Below are positions 8,694 to 17,063 of a stretch of DNA of 64,000 nt, one piece after another (position 1 is the stretch's first letter; each line of letters opens with the position of its first letter). Below the pieces are notes generated by a model, which made no database searches, was not told where the DNA came from, and saw only the letters and a program-made list of their open reading frames with translations. A program made the position numbers and the translations under genes. The DNA is from Calothrix sp. FI2-JRJ7. GTDB lineage: Bacteria > Cyanobacteriota > Cyanobacteriia > Cyanobacteriales > Nostocaceae. Where the stretch lies: positions 141,962 through 205,961 of the forward strand of contig JAHHGX010000071.1 in assembly GCA_019359675.1 (NCBI GenBank), read 5' to 3'.

Positions 8694-9710
8694 ATGAATA
8701 TAAACCGTCGTCAGTTTTTAACTAGCTCTGGAATTACAGCTTTATCCACGATTTTATCGGCACCAAAAGTCAGAGGAATACCACCACAAACCATAATTAA
8801 ACCGCCGCGCTTACGAGTTGGTGATACTGTTGGGTTAGTCGCACCAGCGAGTATTGTTGAACAAAGTGATGTTGATACAGCACAACAGACTTTGATCAAA
8901 TTGGGGCTAAAAGTCAAACTAGGAAAGTATGTATTCAAACAGTACGGATACTTAGCAGGTCAAGATAGCGAACGAGCGTTCGATATCAACGCAATGTTTA
9001 CAGATAAATCAGTTCAGGCAATAATTGGGATGCGTGGAGGTTGGGGTTGTAATCGGATATTACCGCTACTCGACTATACTCGTATTCGCAACAATCCTAA
9101 AATAATTCTTGGCTACAGCGATATTACATCATTATTATTAGCGATTGGCGCCCGTAGTCGCATTATTACTTTTCACGGCCCAGTTGCAACATCAACTTGG
9201 AACGACTTTACACTTTCTTACCTCAAACCTGTTTTATTTGATGGTGCGACAGTGACAATGCAAAACCCGACAACCTCTTCAGGCAATATTCAAGTTATCA
9301 CACCAGGTAAAGCAAAAGGTAAACTGGTCGGTGGAAACCTATCAGTACTGTGTGCAATGGTGGGTTCTATATACCTTCCCTCATGGAACCATCGCATTTT
9401 ATTTTTAGAAGACATCGGTGAAGATGTTTACCGTGTTGACCGAATGCTAACACAATTAAAGAACGCAGGAATTCTCAACCAAATATCTGGACTCATTTTT
9501 GGACAATGCACCAACTGTAAACCAGGAGAGGCGCCGACATTTGCTTTAATAGAAGTACTAAAAGACCATATTCAACCTTTGGGCATTCCAGCTTGGTATG
9601 GTTCAATGATAGGTCATATAAAAGATAAGTTTACTGTACCTCTTGGCGCCGAAGTACAAATAGATGCCAGTTTAGGAGTAATTAAAATGTTAGAACCAGC
9701 AGTGGCATAA
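8694..9710 (+). CDS. LD-carboxypeptidase, peptidase family S66, Tat-exported
   Basis: 338 residues. NRRQFLTSSG at the N-terminus is a twin-arginine-like signal followed by a hydrophobic stretch, so the enzyme is probably exported folded. The S66 nucleophile is Ser142 in LGYSDITS, the Glu lies in LFLEDIGEDVYRVDRML, and the His in the MIGHIKDKF segment completes the Ser-Glu-His triad. The family cleaves the L-Lys/DAP-D-Ala bond of murein tetrapeptides during peptidoglycan recycling; the MccF branch instead detoxifies microcin C. The periplasmic signal favours the murein role. It is transcribed away from the split amidoligase gene. An inverted repeat acts as probable terminator just downstream. 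Confidence 0.88.
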   Translation: MNINRRQFLTSSGITALSTILSAPKVRGIPPQTIIKPPRLRVGDTVGLVAPASIVEQSDVDTAQQTLIKLGLKVKLGKYVFKQYGYLAGQDSERAFDINAMFTDKSVQAIIGMRGGWGCNRILPLLDYTRIRNNPKIILGYSDITSLLLAIGARSRIITFHGPVATSTWNDFTLSYLKPVLFDGATVTMQNPTTSSGNIQVITPGKAKGKLVGGNLSVLCAMVGSIYLPSWNHRILFLEDIGEDVYRVDRMLTQLKNAGILNQISGLIFGQCTNCKPGEAPTFALIEVLKDHIQPLGIPAWYGSMIGHIKDKFTVPLGAEVQIDASLGVIKMLEPAVA

Positions 9711-9724
9711 CTTGCAAGGGATGG

Positions 9725-9761
9725 AACGGATGTAACGGATGGTTTATCCGTTACATCCGTT
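9725..9761. terminator. Bidirectional terminator-like hairpin (AACGGATGTAACGGAT repeat)
   Basis: A 16-bp perfect stem, AACGGATGTAACGGAT against its complement, with a 5-nt loop lies between convergent genes. A tandem half-copy of the same word occurs at 22434-22458, so it is also a dispersed repeat. Confidence 0.7.
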
Positions 9762-9777
9762 GATAATCCGTTGCCAA

Positions 9778-10665
9778 CTATCTATTCCTAAAATCAATCA
9801 AAGATTGTAAATAAGCATCAGGCATTCCAACATCATAAAACTTACCTTGCACAACATAACCCGTCATACCTGCACGCTGTCTTAATATATCTAAACAAGT
9901 AGTAAGCTGAAATTCGCCTTTCATTCGGACATTGTTATTAATGTCGTCTTCTAAACAATCAAAAATACTCGGTGTTAAAGCATATAATCCGAATATACTT
10001 AAAAACTCATCTTCTCCCAAACCATCTACACGCAAATTTTCACGCGCGTATTCAATTGTTGGTTTTTCAGAAACTTGTGATATAGATAAAATAGAGTTTT
10101 GTTCCTTCCAAGTACCTGTTACACATCCAACTTTATGTAAAAGGTCTGAATTAACGGTAGTTAAACCAATAACGCTGTGGTTGACCTTTTCGTATATATC
10201 TAAAACTTGTTTTGCACAAGATTTTTTCTCTTTCGATGAATAAATATGGTCGCCAAGCATTAATAAAAATGGCTCATTGTCTACCCATTCTTTCGCGCAA
10301 TATACAGCATGACCGTAACCTTCTTGCTTATCTTGGGTAATAACCTTAATTCGGTCGCCAATATCAACTAAACGTTTACTAAGCTTTTGATTTTCTGGCG
10401 TTAACTTTTCAAATAACGCAGCGCTTGGTGGTCTTTTAAATAACTTCTTAAAAATTGGTTTATCATCAGGTTGGACGATAATAGCAATTTCCTCAATTCC
10501 GGCACTAAGCGCTTCTTCGATAATTAAAAAAATTACAGGTTTGGCGCTACCATCTTTATCTATGACTGGAAACAGTTCTTTCTTAACTACTTTAGTGGTT
10601 GGAAATAACCTAGTTCCAAAACCTGCTGCGGGAATAACTGCTTTTGTGATTTTATTTGCTGGCAT
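9778..10665 (-). CDS. Sugar-1-phosphate uridylyltransferase (GalU-like)
   Basis: 295 residues. The nucleotidyltransferase signature AVIPAAGFGTRLFPTTKVVKKELFP opens the protein, with the LMLGDHIY metal-binding Asp near residue 137 and the VSEKP substrate loop. GalU-type enzymes make UDP-glucose from UTP and glucose-1-phosphate. Here the gene overlaps the 3' end of a GHMP sugar kinase by 14 nt. That suggests a salvage pair in which the kinase makes the sugar-1-phosphate and this enzyme activates it. The substrate may therefore not be glucose; glucuronate, galactose or arabinose are possibilities. It is a cytoplasmic protein with no membrane segment. Confidence 0.85.
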   Translation of the reverse strand: MPANKITKAVIPAAGFGTRLFPTTKVVKKELFPVIDKDGSAKPVIFLIIEEALSAGIEEIAIIVQPDDKPIFKKLFKRPPSAALFEKLTPENQKLSKRLVDIGDRIKVITQDKQEGYGHAVYCAKEWVDNEPFLLMLGDHIYSSKEKKSCAKQVLDIYEKVNHSVIGLTTVNSDLLHKVGCVTGTWKEQNSILSISQVSEKPTIEYARENLRVDGLGEDEFLSIFGLYALTPSIFDCLEDDINNNVRMKGEFQLTTCLDILRQRAGMTGYVVQGKFYDVGMPDAYLQSLIDFRNR

Positions 10666-11695
10666 AAATCGTTAGTTTCAAACACTGCATTTGGGGAAAG
10701 TCACGTTCGATGATGTCGATAACCTGCTGCTGACTCTCCTCGTTTTCAATAATAAATTGCGCTGTTCCGTCTCCCTGCGAACCAACTCCTTTACCGCCCA
10801 ATATATAACGCTGAATTGGGGGATAATCTAGTAAGTTATGTAACACAGGCGCCGTTAACTGTTCTGGACAAGCGGGGATCAGATGCGCGTCAAATTCAGC
10901 TTGGGCAGTTCGCATCAAATCACCAAGTTGTTTTGCATCACCTGCTTGTAGAGCATCAATTGCCGCTTGGGTAATTTTATAGCTAACCGTACTAAGATAT
11001 CTTTGAACATTGCTTTGAACCGAATTTTTAGCAAAAGGATAACACTCATTGAGTTTAGCCAAAATTTCTTGAGTATTTTTGCCTGCATTCAAATCAACAA
11101 GCACAAGATACAGATTTTTCGGTGCCTTTAACTCAATTATCTCCGCGCGCTCGTTATCGAATAACATTGCGATGGGACGATTTCCATATGCACACCCTTG
11201 GTCCATACGTCCGCATTGCGAAGGCGTAGTAATTTCCCCTAAATAAGCAAACTCCATTTCACCGCGCAACGTCAACTTTAAGTTATACACCTGATTAAAC
11301 GCTCTCGCCACCAAAACGCAAATCGCCGCACTCGACGATAAACCCTTCTGAACAGGTAAATCTGTCAGATAATTGTCAATTTCCAAACCACCCACCTGAA
11401 AGTACGACAAAAATTGATAAGCAACTCCTGCCGCATAGCTAAAAAACCCTCCTTTTTGCGCCTCATCCAATAAAGCCTGTTTTTCCATCGGTAAAGCCAA
11501 CATCTCCCTACCTTCAACAGAAGAACGCACAATCAACTCATGGGGATGCGCTTCAACTTCTGCATACAACCCTTGATTTGTCCCAACTAACAATGTATAA
11601 CCTACTCCCAACTCAGAATTATAGCGGCGATAACCCCCCGCCCAATCACTATGCTCACCAAACAAACACAGGCGCCCAGGTACAAACAACTTCAT
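10652..11695 (-). CDS. GHMP family sugar kinase (galactokinase/glucuronokinase-like)
   Basis: 347 residues. The N-terminal MKLFVPGRLCLFGEHSDWAGG is the sugar-kinase motif 1 (GRxCLxGEHxD). The phosphate-binding loop is LPVQKGLSSSAAICV, and a C-terminal GGKGVGSQGDG forms motif 3. The MDQGCAYG segment supplies the catalytic Asp. The family phosphorylates the anomeric hydroxyl of free sugars such as galactose, arabinose or glucuronate; the exact sugar cannot be read from the sequence. It is translationally coupled to the downstream uridylyltransferase (14-nt overlap). Together they would convert a free sugar to a UDP-sugar. Confidence 0.85.
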   Translation of the reverse strand: MKLFVPGRLCLFGEHSDWAGGYRRYNSELGVGYTLLVGTNQGLYAEVEAHPHELIVRSSVEGREMLALPMEKQALLDEAQKGGFFSYAAGVAYQFLSYFQVGGLEIDNYLTDLPVQKGLSSSAAICVLVARAFNQVYNLKLTLRGEMEFAYLGEITTPSQCGRMDQGCAYGNRPIAMLFDNERAEIIELKAPKNLYLVLVDLNAGKNTQEILAKLNECYPFAKNSVQSNVQRYLSTVSYKITQAAIDALQAGDAKQLGDLMRTAQAEFDAHLIPACPEQLTAPVLHNLLDYPPIQRYILGGKGVGSQGDGTAQFIIENEESQQQVIDIIERDFPQMQCLKLTIYASK

Positions 11696-11722
11696 AAGCC
11701 CTTCTTCATAGATATAAACGTA

Positions 11723-11782
11723 GGGTGCGTGAATGCATCAACAAACCACATGTGAAACGAGAACCAAGTGCATTCACGCACC
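11723..11782. repeat. GGTGCGTGA...TCACGCACC palindromic repeat
   Basis: Inverted ends GGTGCGTGAATGCA / TGCATTCACGCACC (one mismatch) flank about 30 nt. Related copies lie at about 23.1, 26.4, 27.6 and 37.5 kb. This copy sits between divergent genes. Confidence 0.75.
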
Positions 11783-11840
11783 ATCACAATCATGTAGTAT
11801 AAGTAGTATAAAAATTTATCCCACATAACCATTCAAACAT

Positions 11841-12722
11841 ATGCAGAATCGTTATCAAAGCTCATTCGCACAAGACATTACCCTAATTTCCAAACTATTC
11901 AACCTACTAGAAATAGTATTTCCAGGCGCCGAACTTACTACACTAGCAGAACAAGCAAGAAAACTAGGCGCCGCATGGGAAAATGCATCAACACCATTCG
12001 CACGCTTTGATAATGACGGTAGTTTAATAGCCCACGTCGGAGTATTAGAAATTCCAATGCGACTAATGGGAGAAAACGTAATAGTTGGAGGAATTCACGC
12101 AGTATGTACACATCCCAATTTTCGTAGACGCGGTTACTATCGTGAAATCATGAATGAAGTATTAGATTATTGCGACAAACACTACAAAACATTAGTACTG
12201 ACAACTTCCAACCCAGAATATTACCAACCATTTGGATTTCGTTTTGTCCAAGAACACAGTTTTACAACCAACGTCAACTCAGAAGGTAGTGTAAACGGAA
12301 CACGTTTGCTTGATATTAATAATATTGATGACGTGAGACTGCTACACCGACTATTAGAAACGCGGGCACCTGTATCTAACATTGTAGGTATAGTTAACGA
12401 AAAGCCTTTATTTCTGGTCAACGAAGCGACAAGACCTATATATTATTTTCCAGACATAGACACAATTGCCTGCATGTCGATTCAAAACAACGAACTTAAA
12501 TTATATGACTTAGTGGCGCCAAAAATATTTCCTCTACAACAACTTGTACAAAGAATACCTCAACCCATTCAAACTTGCTCTATTTACTTTAGCCCAGATA
12601 GCCTTAACACAAAAGCTCAAGCATCACCAGAAATGTTAGACGGAGATTCACACTTAATGGTTCGTGGCACATTTTCCCCTGAATCGCAAAAATTCATGAT
12701 TCCACGCTCCGCGCGTTGTTAG
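11841..12722 (+). CDS. GNAT family N-acetyltransferase
   Basis: 293 residues. The acetyl-CoA pyrophosphate loop is seen as HPNFRRRGYYREIM (Q/RxxGxG/A type). It is followed by LVLTTSNPEYYQPFGFRFV, the usual beta5-alpha4 region with Tyr-x-x-x-Gly-F. The N-terminal 80 residues form the first half of the fold, and the C-terminal 120 residues resemble the sterol-carrier-like extension of two-domain GNATs such as Eis. Substrate unknown. It has its own leader downstream of a palindromic repeat and no operon partners on the plus strand. Confidence 0.82.
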   Translation: MQNRYQSSFAQDITLISKLFNLLEIVFPGAELTTLAEQARKLGAAWENASTPFARFDNDGSLIAHVGVLEIPMRLMGENVIVGGIHAVCTHPNFRRRGYYREIMNEVLDYCDKHYKTLVLTTSNPEYYQPFGFRFVQEHSFTTNVNSEGSVNGTRLLDINNIDDVRLLHRLLETRAPVSNIVGIVNEKPLFLVNEATRPIYYFPDIDTIACMSIQNNELKLYDLVAPKIFPLQQLVQRIPQPIQTCSIYFSPDSLNTKAQASPEMLDGDSHLMVRGTFSPESQKFMIPRSARC

Positions 12723-13257
12723 GTAGCGCGGTAATAAAATGAAAATCTTAGAAACCTGGTTTCTTGGTCGATAATTTGTAATAAAAACGACGATTTGTCT
12801 GCGACAATGAATGTGTGGAAACTAGGTTTCTGTACGTAAGTCAATGAAGTTTTAATTTTTCGCCAAGCCAAATTTGCCAGCCAACAGGTAGAAATATTAT
12901 ACTAATTTAAATTTATTATATAATGCATTTGAACTGACTTTAAATTAAGTTGAAAGATTATTTGGTTTTATAATTTCCAATTCAAATCTAAAAACTTACT
13001 TTTCCCCTGTAGTCGCTCCTAAGTTCTGCAAGAGTGAAAATTTATTGACATTTTAGGTATATTTACTTCCGGATGCGGAAAAATTATGATACTACGTTCA
13101 GCATTTAGCTAGATATTAACCGCAAGATAGATACAATACCCCTATATTTTCTGCTACTACATAGAATTTGTGCTTTGTAAGACAAAGCTATACACGTAAT
13201 TGTTCAATGTACACTGTGAGTTTTTGACTAGTGCCAGATGAAAAAGTGTCACTCACC
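12723..13257. other. Non-coding stretch upstream of the RNA candidate
   Basis: About 535 nt with no credible ORF on either strand. It contains the composite repeat at 12750-12831 and AT-rich spacer. A promoter for the downstream RNA candidate would lie near its end; TACACT near 13210 is only a weak -10 candidate. Confidence 0.5.
12750..12831. repeat. Composite AGAAACC...GGTTTCT element
   Basis: Two 14-15-nt palindromes (12750-12764 and 12818-12831) bracket a core containing AATAAAAACGACGATTT. The same core and ends recur at 22510-22575 and, degenerate, at 32910-32970. This makes it a defined miniature repeat rather than chance palindromes. Confidence 0.75.
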
Positions 13258-13463
13258 TCACTCCGCAACTAATTACACAGGAGATATTCTAAGTTAGTGC
13301 AAGGAGTGATACCACTTCACCATATGTTTGCCACAGGTTATTTTCGCAATACTCCTTACACTCTGGGGTAGGGCGAAACCTGAAATGTTGCAGCAAACTA
13401 GTGAATTGGTATTAAGTTATACGGGGAAGCGCTAGGAGTCGTCAAAATCCAAGCGCTTTTTTT
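13258..13463 (+). ncRNA. Candidate structured non-coding RNA of unknown family
   Basis: Read on the plus strand, three modules follow each other. First is a 14-bp hairpin (TCACTCC at 13258-13264 with GGAGTGA at 13303-13309, extended by GCAACTAA/TTAGTGC). Second is a rod at 13310-13411 closed by TACCAcTTCAC / GTGAAtTGGTA. Nested inside it are GTTTGC/GCAAAC, CAGGTT/AACCTG, TCGC/GCGA and ACTCC/GGGGT, about 33 bp in total. Third is a terminator hairpin with seven T at 13427-13463. No ORF overlaps it. The apical loop UUACACUCU next to ACUCC is reminiscent of the Yfr1 motif, but the architecture differs. It is not tmRNA, RNase P RNA or SRP RNA by their known landmarks. Confidence 0.55.
13427..13463 (+). 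terminator. Intrinsic terminator of the RNA candidate
   Basis: AAGCGCT (13427-13433) pairs with AGCGCTT (13452-13458), followed by a run of seven T. The nearest downstream gene starts 300 nt later, so it most likely ends the upstream structured RNA rather than attenuating that gene. Confidence 0.7.
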
Positions 13464-13767
13464 GCGCGTACACAAAATACAGTTTATACAAGGCAACGAG
13501 CGAAAATGTAATATTTCGTTCAGATTTTACTTTGCCGTGTTTTTGACAAAAAGGTATTGTTTCTCACACCTGACTGGCGCCTAGCAACATATACGTTGTA
13601 ACCTTCAGGATGTGCAAATGTCATCTGTAATATGTTAAAAATTTTTTATAGTACTAATGAATTAAAAGTACTTAAGCAAACACTTTATTTATTTTTGTGA
13701 ATAATTGTAAAATATTGTATATGGGTAATAATGCCTGATTTAACTATACTGATATAAATAATCGCTT
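13464..13767. other. Leader region of the DCC-family gene
   Basis: About 300 nt without an ORF. It holds a weak stem (GAGCGAAA/TTTCGTTC near 13500-13525) nested in GGCAA/TTGCC, one GGCGCC, and AT-rich sequence next to the gene. No known riboswitch was recognised. Confidence 0.4.
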
Positions 13768-14217
13768 ATGTCATTACTAAGTACAAAAACATCTGACTGG
13801 AAAATTAAGCTGTTATATGACGGTGAGTGTCCTTTATGTGTACGCGAAGTCAACTTTCTAAAGAAGCGCGATGCAGGTAGAGGGTTAGTTGCTTTTGTAG
13901 ATATTGCGGATGAAAACTATAACCCCGATACAAACGGTGGGGTTGACTTTGAAACTGCAATGGGTCGCATTCATGCAGTATTACCTGATGGAACACTCAT
14001 TAAAAACGTTGAAGTGTTTCGCCGCATTTACGAAACTTTGGGGATGGGATGGGTTTATGCTGTAACGAAGTTGCCCGTTATCGGCGCCATAGCTGATTTT
14101 ATATATGGTATTTGGGCAGACTGGCGCCTTGCTTTAACAGGAAGACCAAATTTGGCGACAGTTGTGCGAGAGCGTCAAGAGCGGGCAGAGTGTACAGAGC
14201 GCTGTCGGATTAATTAA
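13768..14217 (+). CDS. DCC family thiol-disulfide oxidoreductase (DUF393)
   Basis: 149 residues. LLYDGECPLCVREVNFL carries the DxxCxxC motif (Cys23 and Cys26) that names the DCC family of predicted thioredoxin-like proteins. The fold continues through FVDIADENY and a typical Arg/Lys-rich C-terminus. There is no signal peptide, although the WVYAVTKLPVIGAIADFIYGIW segment is moderately hydrophobic and may associate with the membrane. The partner is unknown. It converges on the agmatinase-family gene across a short palindrome. Confidence 0.85.
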   Translation: MSLLSTKTSDWKIKLLYDGECPLCVREVNFLKKRDAGRGLVAFVDIADENYNPDTNGGVDFETAMGRIHAVLPDGTLIKNVEVFRRIYETLGMGWVYAVTKLPVIGAIADFIYGIWADWRLALTGRPNLATVVRERQERAECTERCRIN

Positions 14218-14221
14218 TTTT

Positions 14222-14246
14222 TAGGGTGGGCACTGCCCACCTTACC
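14222..14246. repeat. TAGGGTGGGCAYTGCCCACC palindrome between convergent genes
   Basis: A 25-nt palindrome, identical to the copy inside the element at 7315-7424 and nearly identical to 20016-20039. It can form a strong hairpin on either strand and probably terminates both flanking genes. Confidence 0.75.
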
Positions 14247-14248
14247 TT

Positions 14249-15286
14249 TTATTTTTGCCAAGATAAATCTAGAAAGTTTGCTAGCTTTAGAACAATTCTG
14301 GCGCCAACATTTCCATCCCACTCAGCATCACCAACTTCGCACAAGTCAAAGCCAATAATTTTTCTGCCACTGTTTACTAGTTCTCTAAATAAACAAAAAG
14401 CTTGTTCTAGTTCTAAACCACCTGGTACTGGCGTACCTGTTTTTGAGCAAAGTTTTGGGTCTAGACCGTCAACGTCAAAGCTAATATGAACGTATTCGGG
14501 TAGATTATTAATGATTTCTCGGCATAAATCTATCCAGGTGGCGCCGGAATATTGTCTTTGCTTGATGATTGAGTCGTAATAAGCCACTATGCGATTATTT
14601 GAGTTATTAATTAAATCAACTTCTTCATGACAAATATCGCGTAAAGCTACTTGAACTAACTTAGAGATTTGCGGTATTTTCATGGCGTTAAACATAATTG
14701 ATGCATGAGAATATTCAAATCCCTCATATGCGTCACGTAAGTCAGCATGTGCATCAATATGTAAAATTCCAAAATCAGAATATTTTGCAGCTAACGCTTG
14801 GAAGTAACCTAGCGGTACACTGTGGTCGCCACCAATAACACCAACTCGCTTACCTTTATTGAGTGCTTCTTGACAGTTTTGAAATAACCATTGATTGACA
14901 TTGACGCCTGCTTGGTTAATTTCTGTAATTACTGGTGTTAAGTCTGGTGTTTCTGTGAGTGATTTACCTTGCTCTAGTCTTTCAATTATGGATGCTGCGC
15001 GCGTGCGGTAATATTGATTTTTTTGTAATATATCTTGGGGAATCTCCTGCATAAAAATTCCCTGCTTCCACCCATCAGGATTATCAAAATCAAACAAATC
15101 TAACTGTGGTGATGCTTCTAAAACTCGCTGCGGTCCTGAAGCTGTGCCGGCGCCGTAAGATACAGTGACTTCCCACGGCACCCCAAAAACAATCAAGTTC
15201 GCCGACTCATAATCAAACGGCAAACCAAAAAGATTCCCATTCGCTTGACCTACTCCACTAGGGTTGTAGTCTTGGAGATTACCCAT
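14249..15286 (-). CDS. Agmatinase/arginase family ureohydrolase
   Basis: 345 residues from ATG at 15286; the longer open frame upstream overlaps the divergent gene and has no homologous look. The binuclear manganese sites are all present: GGDHSVPLG, HIDAHADLRD and SFDVDGLDP. The family hydrolyses agmatine, arginine, formiminoglutamate, guanidinobutyrate or guanidine. Some cyanobacterial proteins once called agmatinase turned out to be guanidine hydrolases that need Ni insertion, so the substrate is left open. With spermidine synthase 8 kb away a polyamine role is possible. A GGAAG ribosome site lies about 6 nt before the start. Confidence 0.85.
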   Translation of the reverse strand: MGNLQDYNPSGVGQANGNLFGLPFDYESANLIVFGVPWEVTVSYGAGTASGPQRVLEASPQLDLFDFDNPDGWKQGIFMQEIPQDILQKNQYYRTRAASIIERLEQGKSLTETPDLTPVITEINQAGVNVNQWLFQNCQEALNKGKRVGVIGGDHSVPLGYFQALAAKYSDFGILHIDAHADLRDAYEGFEYSHASIMFNAMKIPQISKLVQVALRDICHEEVDLINNSNNRIVAYYDSIIKQRQYSGATWIDLCREIINNLPEYVHISFDVDGLDPKLCSKTGTPVPGGLELEQAFCLFRELVNSGRKIIGFDLCEVGDAEWDGNVGARIVLKLANFLDLSWQK

Positions 15287-15383
15287 AACACGCTTCCGAC
15301 ATTCTGAACTAAACCAATTACTATGGTAAAGGTTTAACGTAGAAAGGGTTATTATATAGAGTGTGTGTACCAGCGTGTAACTT

Positions 15384-16133
15384 ATGGTTCTACAAGCTCC
15401 ACCCCAGAAGAAGCAGCCAACTATCACTTGGGAAGCACTTCCTGCCGACTTTGCTCTACCAGATGACCCTGTGGAAAACATTCAACAACCCCCTCTCGCT
15501 GCTGGACTTACTGATGCGTTAGGTGCAGCGGGACGTATTCAACCGCAGATGCTAATTGGCTCCAATTTTGGGCTTGTTGCAAACGTTAATAAAAAAACAG
15601 TTGTAAAAGCACCAGATTGGTTTTATGTGCCAAATGTGCAACCTGTGGCATCCGATGTAATTCGCCGTAGCTACACTCAGAATTTAGAGGGCGACCCCGT
15701 TGCAGTTGTAATGGAATTTCTCTCGAATGAGGATAATGGAGAACTTTCTGTACGTGCGACTGCACCATATGGAAAACTTTACTTTTACGAACAAGTTCTC
15801 GCTGTTCCCACATATGTAACTTATGACCCTTACGAACTAATTTTAGAAGTACGGCGCCTGCAAAATAAACAGTACGTACTACAGCAACCATCCGAGCAGG
15901 GGCGCCACTGGATTCCTGAGTTAGAGTTATTTCTAGGAATTTGGCAAGGTGAGCGACTGTGCCAAACAATGAATTGGCTACGATGGTGGGATGCAGATGG
16001 CAATATGTTGCTGATTTGTAGCGAGCAAGCTGTCCAAGAACGCCAACGCGCGGAGCAAGAACGCCAACGCGCGGACAAGCTAGCCGCAAAACTATGCGAA
16101 TTAGGTTTAAACCCTGATGAAATCGGTTCATAA
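15384..16133 (+). CDS. Uma2 family (DUF820) putative endonuclease
   Basis: 249 residues. The central VAVVMEFLS...YGKLYFYEQVLAVPTYVTYDP...LILEVRRL segment is the PD-(D/E)xK-like core of the Uma2/DUF820 family, which is greatly expanded in cyanobacteria. The N-terminus is Pro/Gln-rich. The C-terminus carries two copies of QERQRAE/D, a short charged heptad-like repeat that probably forms a coiled coil. The family is predicted to be a restriction-like nuclease, with no proven cellular role. The gene is divergent from the agmatinase-family gene, about 100 nt apart, and ends at a strong hairpin. Confidence 0.8.
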   Translation: MVLQAPPQKKQPTITWEALPADFALPDDPVENIQQPPLAAGLTDALGAAGRIQPQMLIGSNFGLVANVNKKTVVKAPDWFYVPNVQPVASDVIRRSYTQNLEGDPVAVVMEFLSNEDNGELSVRATAPYGKLYFYEQVLAVPTYVTYDPYELILEVRRLQNKQYVLQQPSEQGRHWIPELELFLGIWQGERLCQTMNWLRWWDADGNMLLICSEQAVQERQRAEQERQRADKLAAKLCELGLNPDEIGS

Positions 16134-16137
16134 TTAT

Positions 16138-16164
16138 GGCGCCTCTTAAATAATTAGGAGGCGC
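16138..16164. terminator. GGCGCCTC hairpin between convergent genes
   Basis: GCGCCTC and GAGGCGC form a 7-bp GC-rich stem with a 12-nt AT loop, only 5 nt after the Uma2 stop. Its 5' arm contains GGCGCC. It is a likely terminator for both strands. Confidence 0.65.
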
Positions 16165-16203
16165 ACAAAAGTTTATTTATAAAGTATTACGAAATTTTTA
16201 GCA

Positions 16204-17028
16204 TCAATATTGGTTCGGACTACTAGTTTTTCCCAGCATGATACTTTCTACTAAATATCTCCATAATCGATCAGGTAGTATGGCGTGTAAGAAAAATACT
16301 GCTTCACCATAAGGAGAATAACGTAGTCTACCTGATTTATCGTTTGCTGCTCTATATATAACTTTAGCGACTCCTTCAGGTTTTGGCAGGGAGTCATTTA
16401 TCATATCCATGAAGTTTTTGACATGATTTTCCATCTCAGTATAAGCTGGGTGAGGCGCCCACGATACACCATGATTAATAAAATTTGTTTTAATTCCACC
16501 AGGTTCAATAATTTTGACACGAATGTTAAAGCGGCGCAGTTCGTAACGCATAGCTTCTGAAAGTCCTTCTACTGCCCATTTTGTTGCATGGTAAGAAGAC
16601 GTAAACGGAAAACCTATACGTCCACCTATTGATGCGACGTTAATAATTGTTCCTCTACCAGATGAACGGAAAATCGGCAGGATTGTTTGAATAGTTGATA
16701 CAAGTCCGAAAAAATTGGTTTCAAACTGCTGGTGTAATTGCTCTGGTGTTACACCTTCTATTGAACCCATAAGCGCATACCCAGCATTATTAATCAATAC
16801 ATCTATACTGCCAAAGTATTTTAAGGTTTCGTGGATTGCGGATGTAATTGTCTCTGGTTTGGTGACATCAAGTTCCGGACAAATGACTTTGTTTGCTTTC
16901 GTCCAATCAAGTGCTTTACTTGGTGTTCGCATTGTGGCAGCAACATTCCAACCTTTTTGGATAAAATATTTTGCTGTTGCTTCGCCAATACCACTTGAGG
17001 CGCCTGTTATCAAAACTGTCTTACTCAT
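16204..17028 (-). CDS. Short-chain dehydrogenase/reductase
   Basis: 274 residues, classical SDR. It has TGASSGIG at residues 8-15, the NNAG structural motif, a catalytic Ser in NVASIGGRIG and the YHATK active site. The C-terminal 40 residues (YLVESIMLG) are more hydrophobic than usual. Members reduce or oxidise carbonyls or alcohols with NAD(P)H; the substrate is not evident. It is divergent from a MerR-type regulator whose operator lies between -35 and -10 of this gene, so it is probably the regulator's target and may deal with a toxic aldehyde or similar electrophile. Confidence 0.88.
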   Translation of the reverse strand: MSKTVLITGASSGIGEATAKYFIQKGWNVAATMRTPSKALDWTKANKVICPELDVTKPETITSAIHETLKYFGSIDVLINNAGYALMGSIEGVTPEQLHQQFETNFFGLVSTIQTILPIFRSSGRGTIINVASIGGRIGFPFTSSYHATKWAVEGLSEAMRYELRRFNIRVKIIEPGGIKTNFINHGVSWAPHPAYTEMENHVKNFMDMINDSLPKPEGVAKVIYRAANDKSGRLRYSPYGEAVFFLHAILPDRLWRYLVESIMLGKTSSPNQY

Positions 17029-17063
17029 TGCTTGCTTCCAAATGTCGTTATGAAGCAGCGTAA

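Noticed and set aside
13351..13364. Yfr1-like motif ACUCCUUACAC
   Set aside because: It differs by one base from the Yfr1 word and is in a stem-loop inside a rod, whereas Yfr1 has it single-stranded between two hairpins.
13258..13463. Retron msr-msd or attenuator/riboswitch for the downstream gene
   Set aside because: No reverse transcriptase is nearby. The terminator lies 300 nt before the next start, and known riboswitch cores (B12, glutamine, c-di-GMP) were not found.
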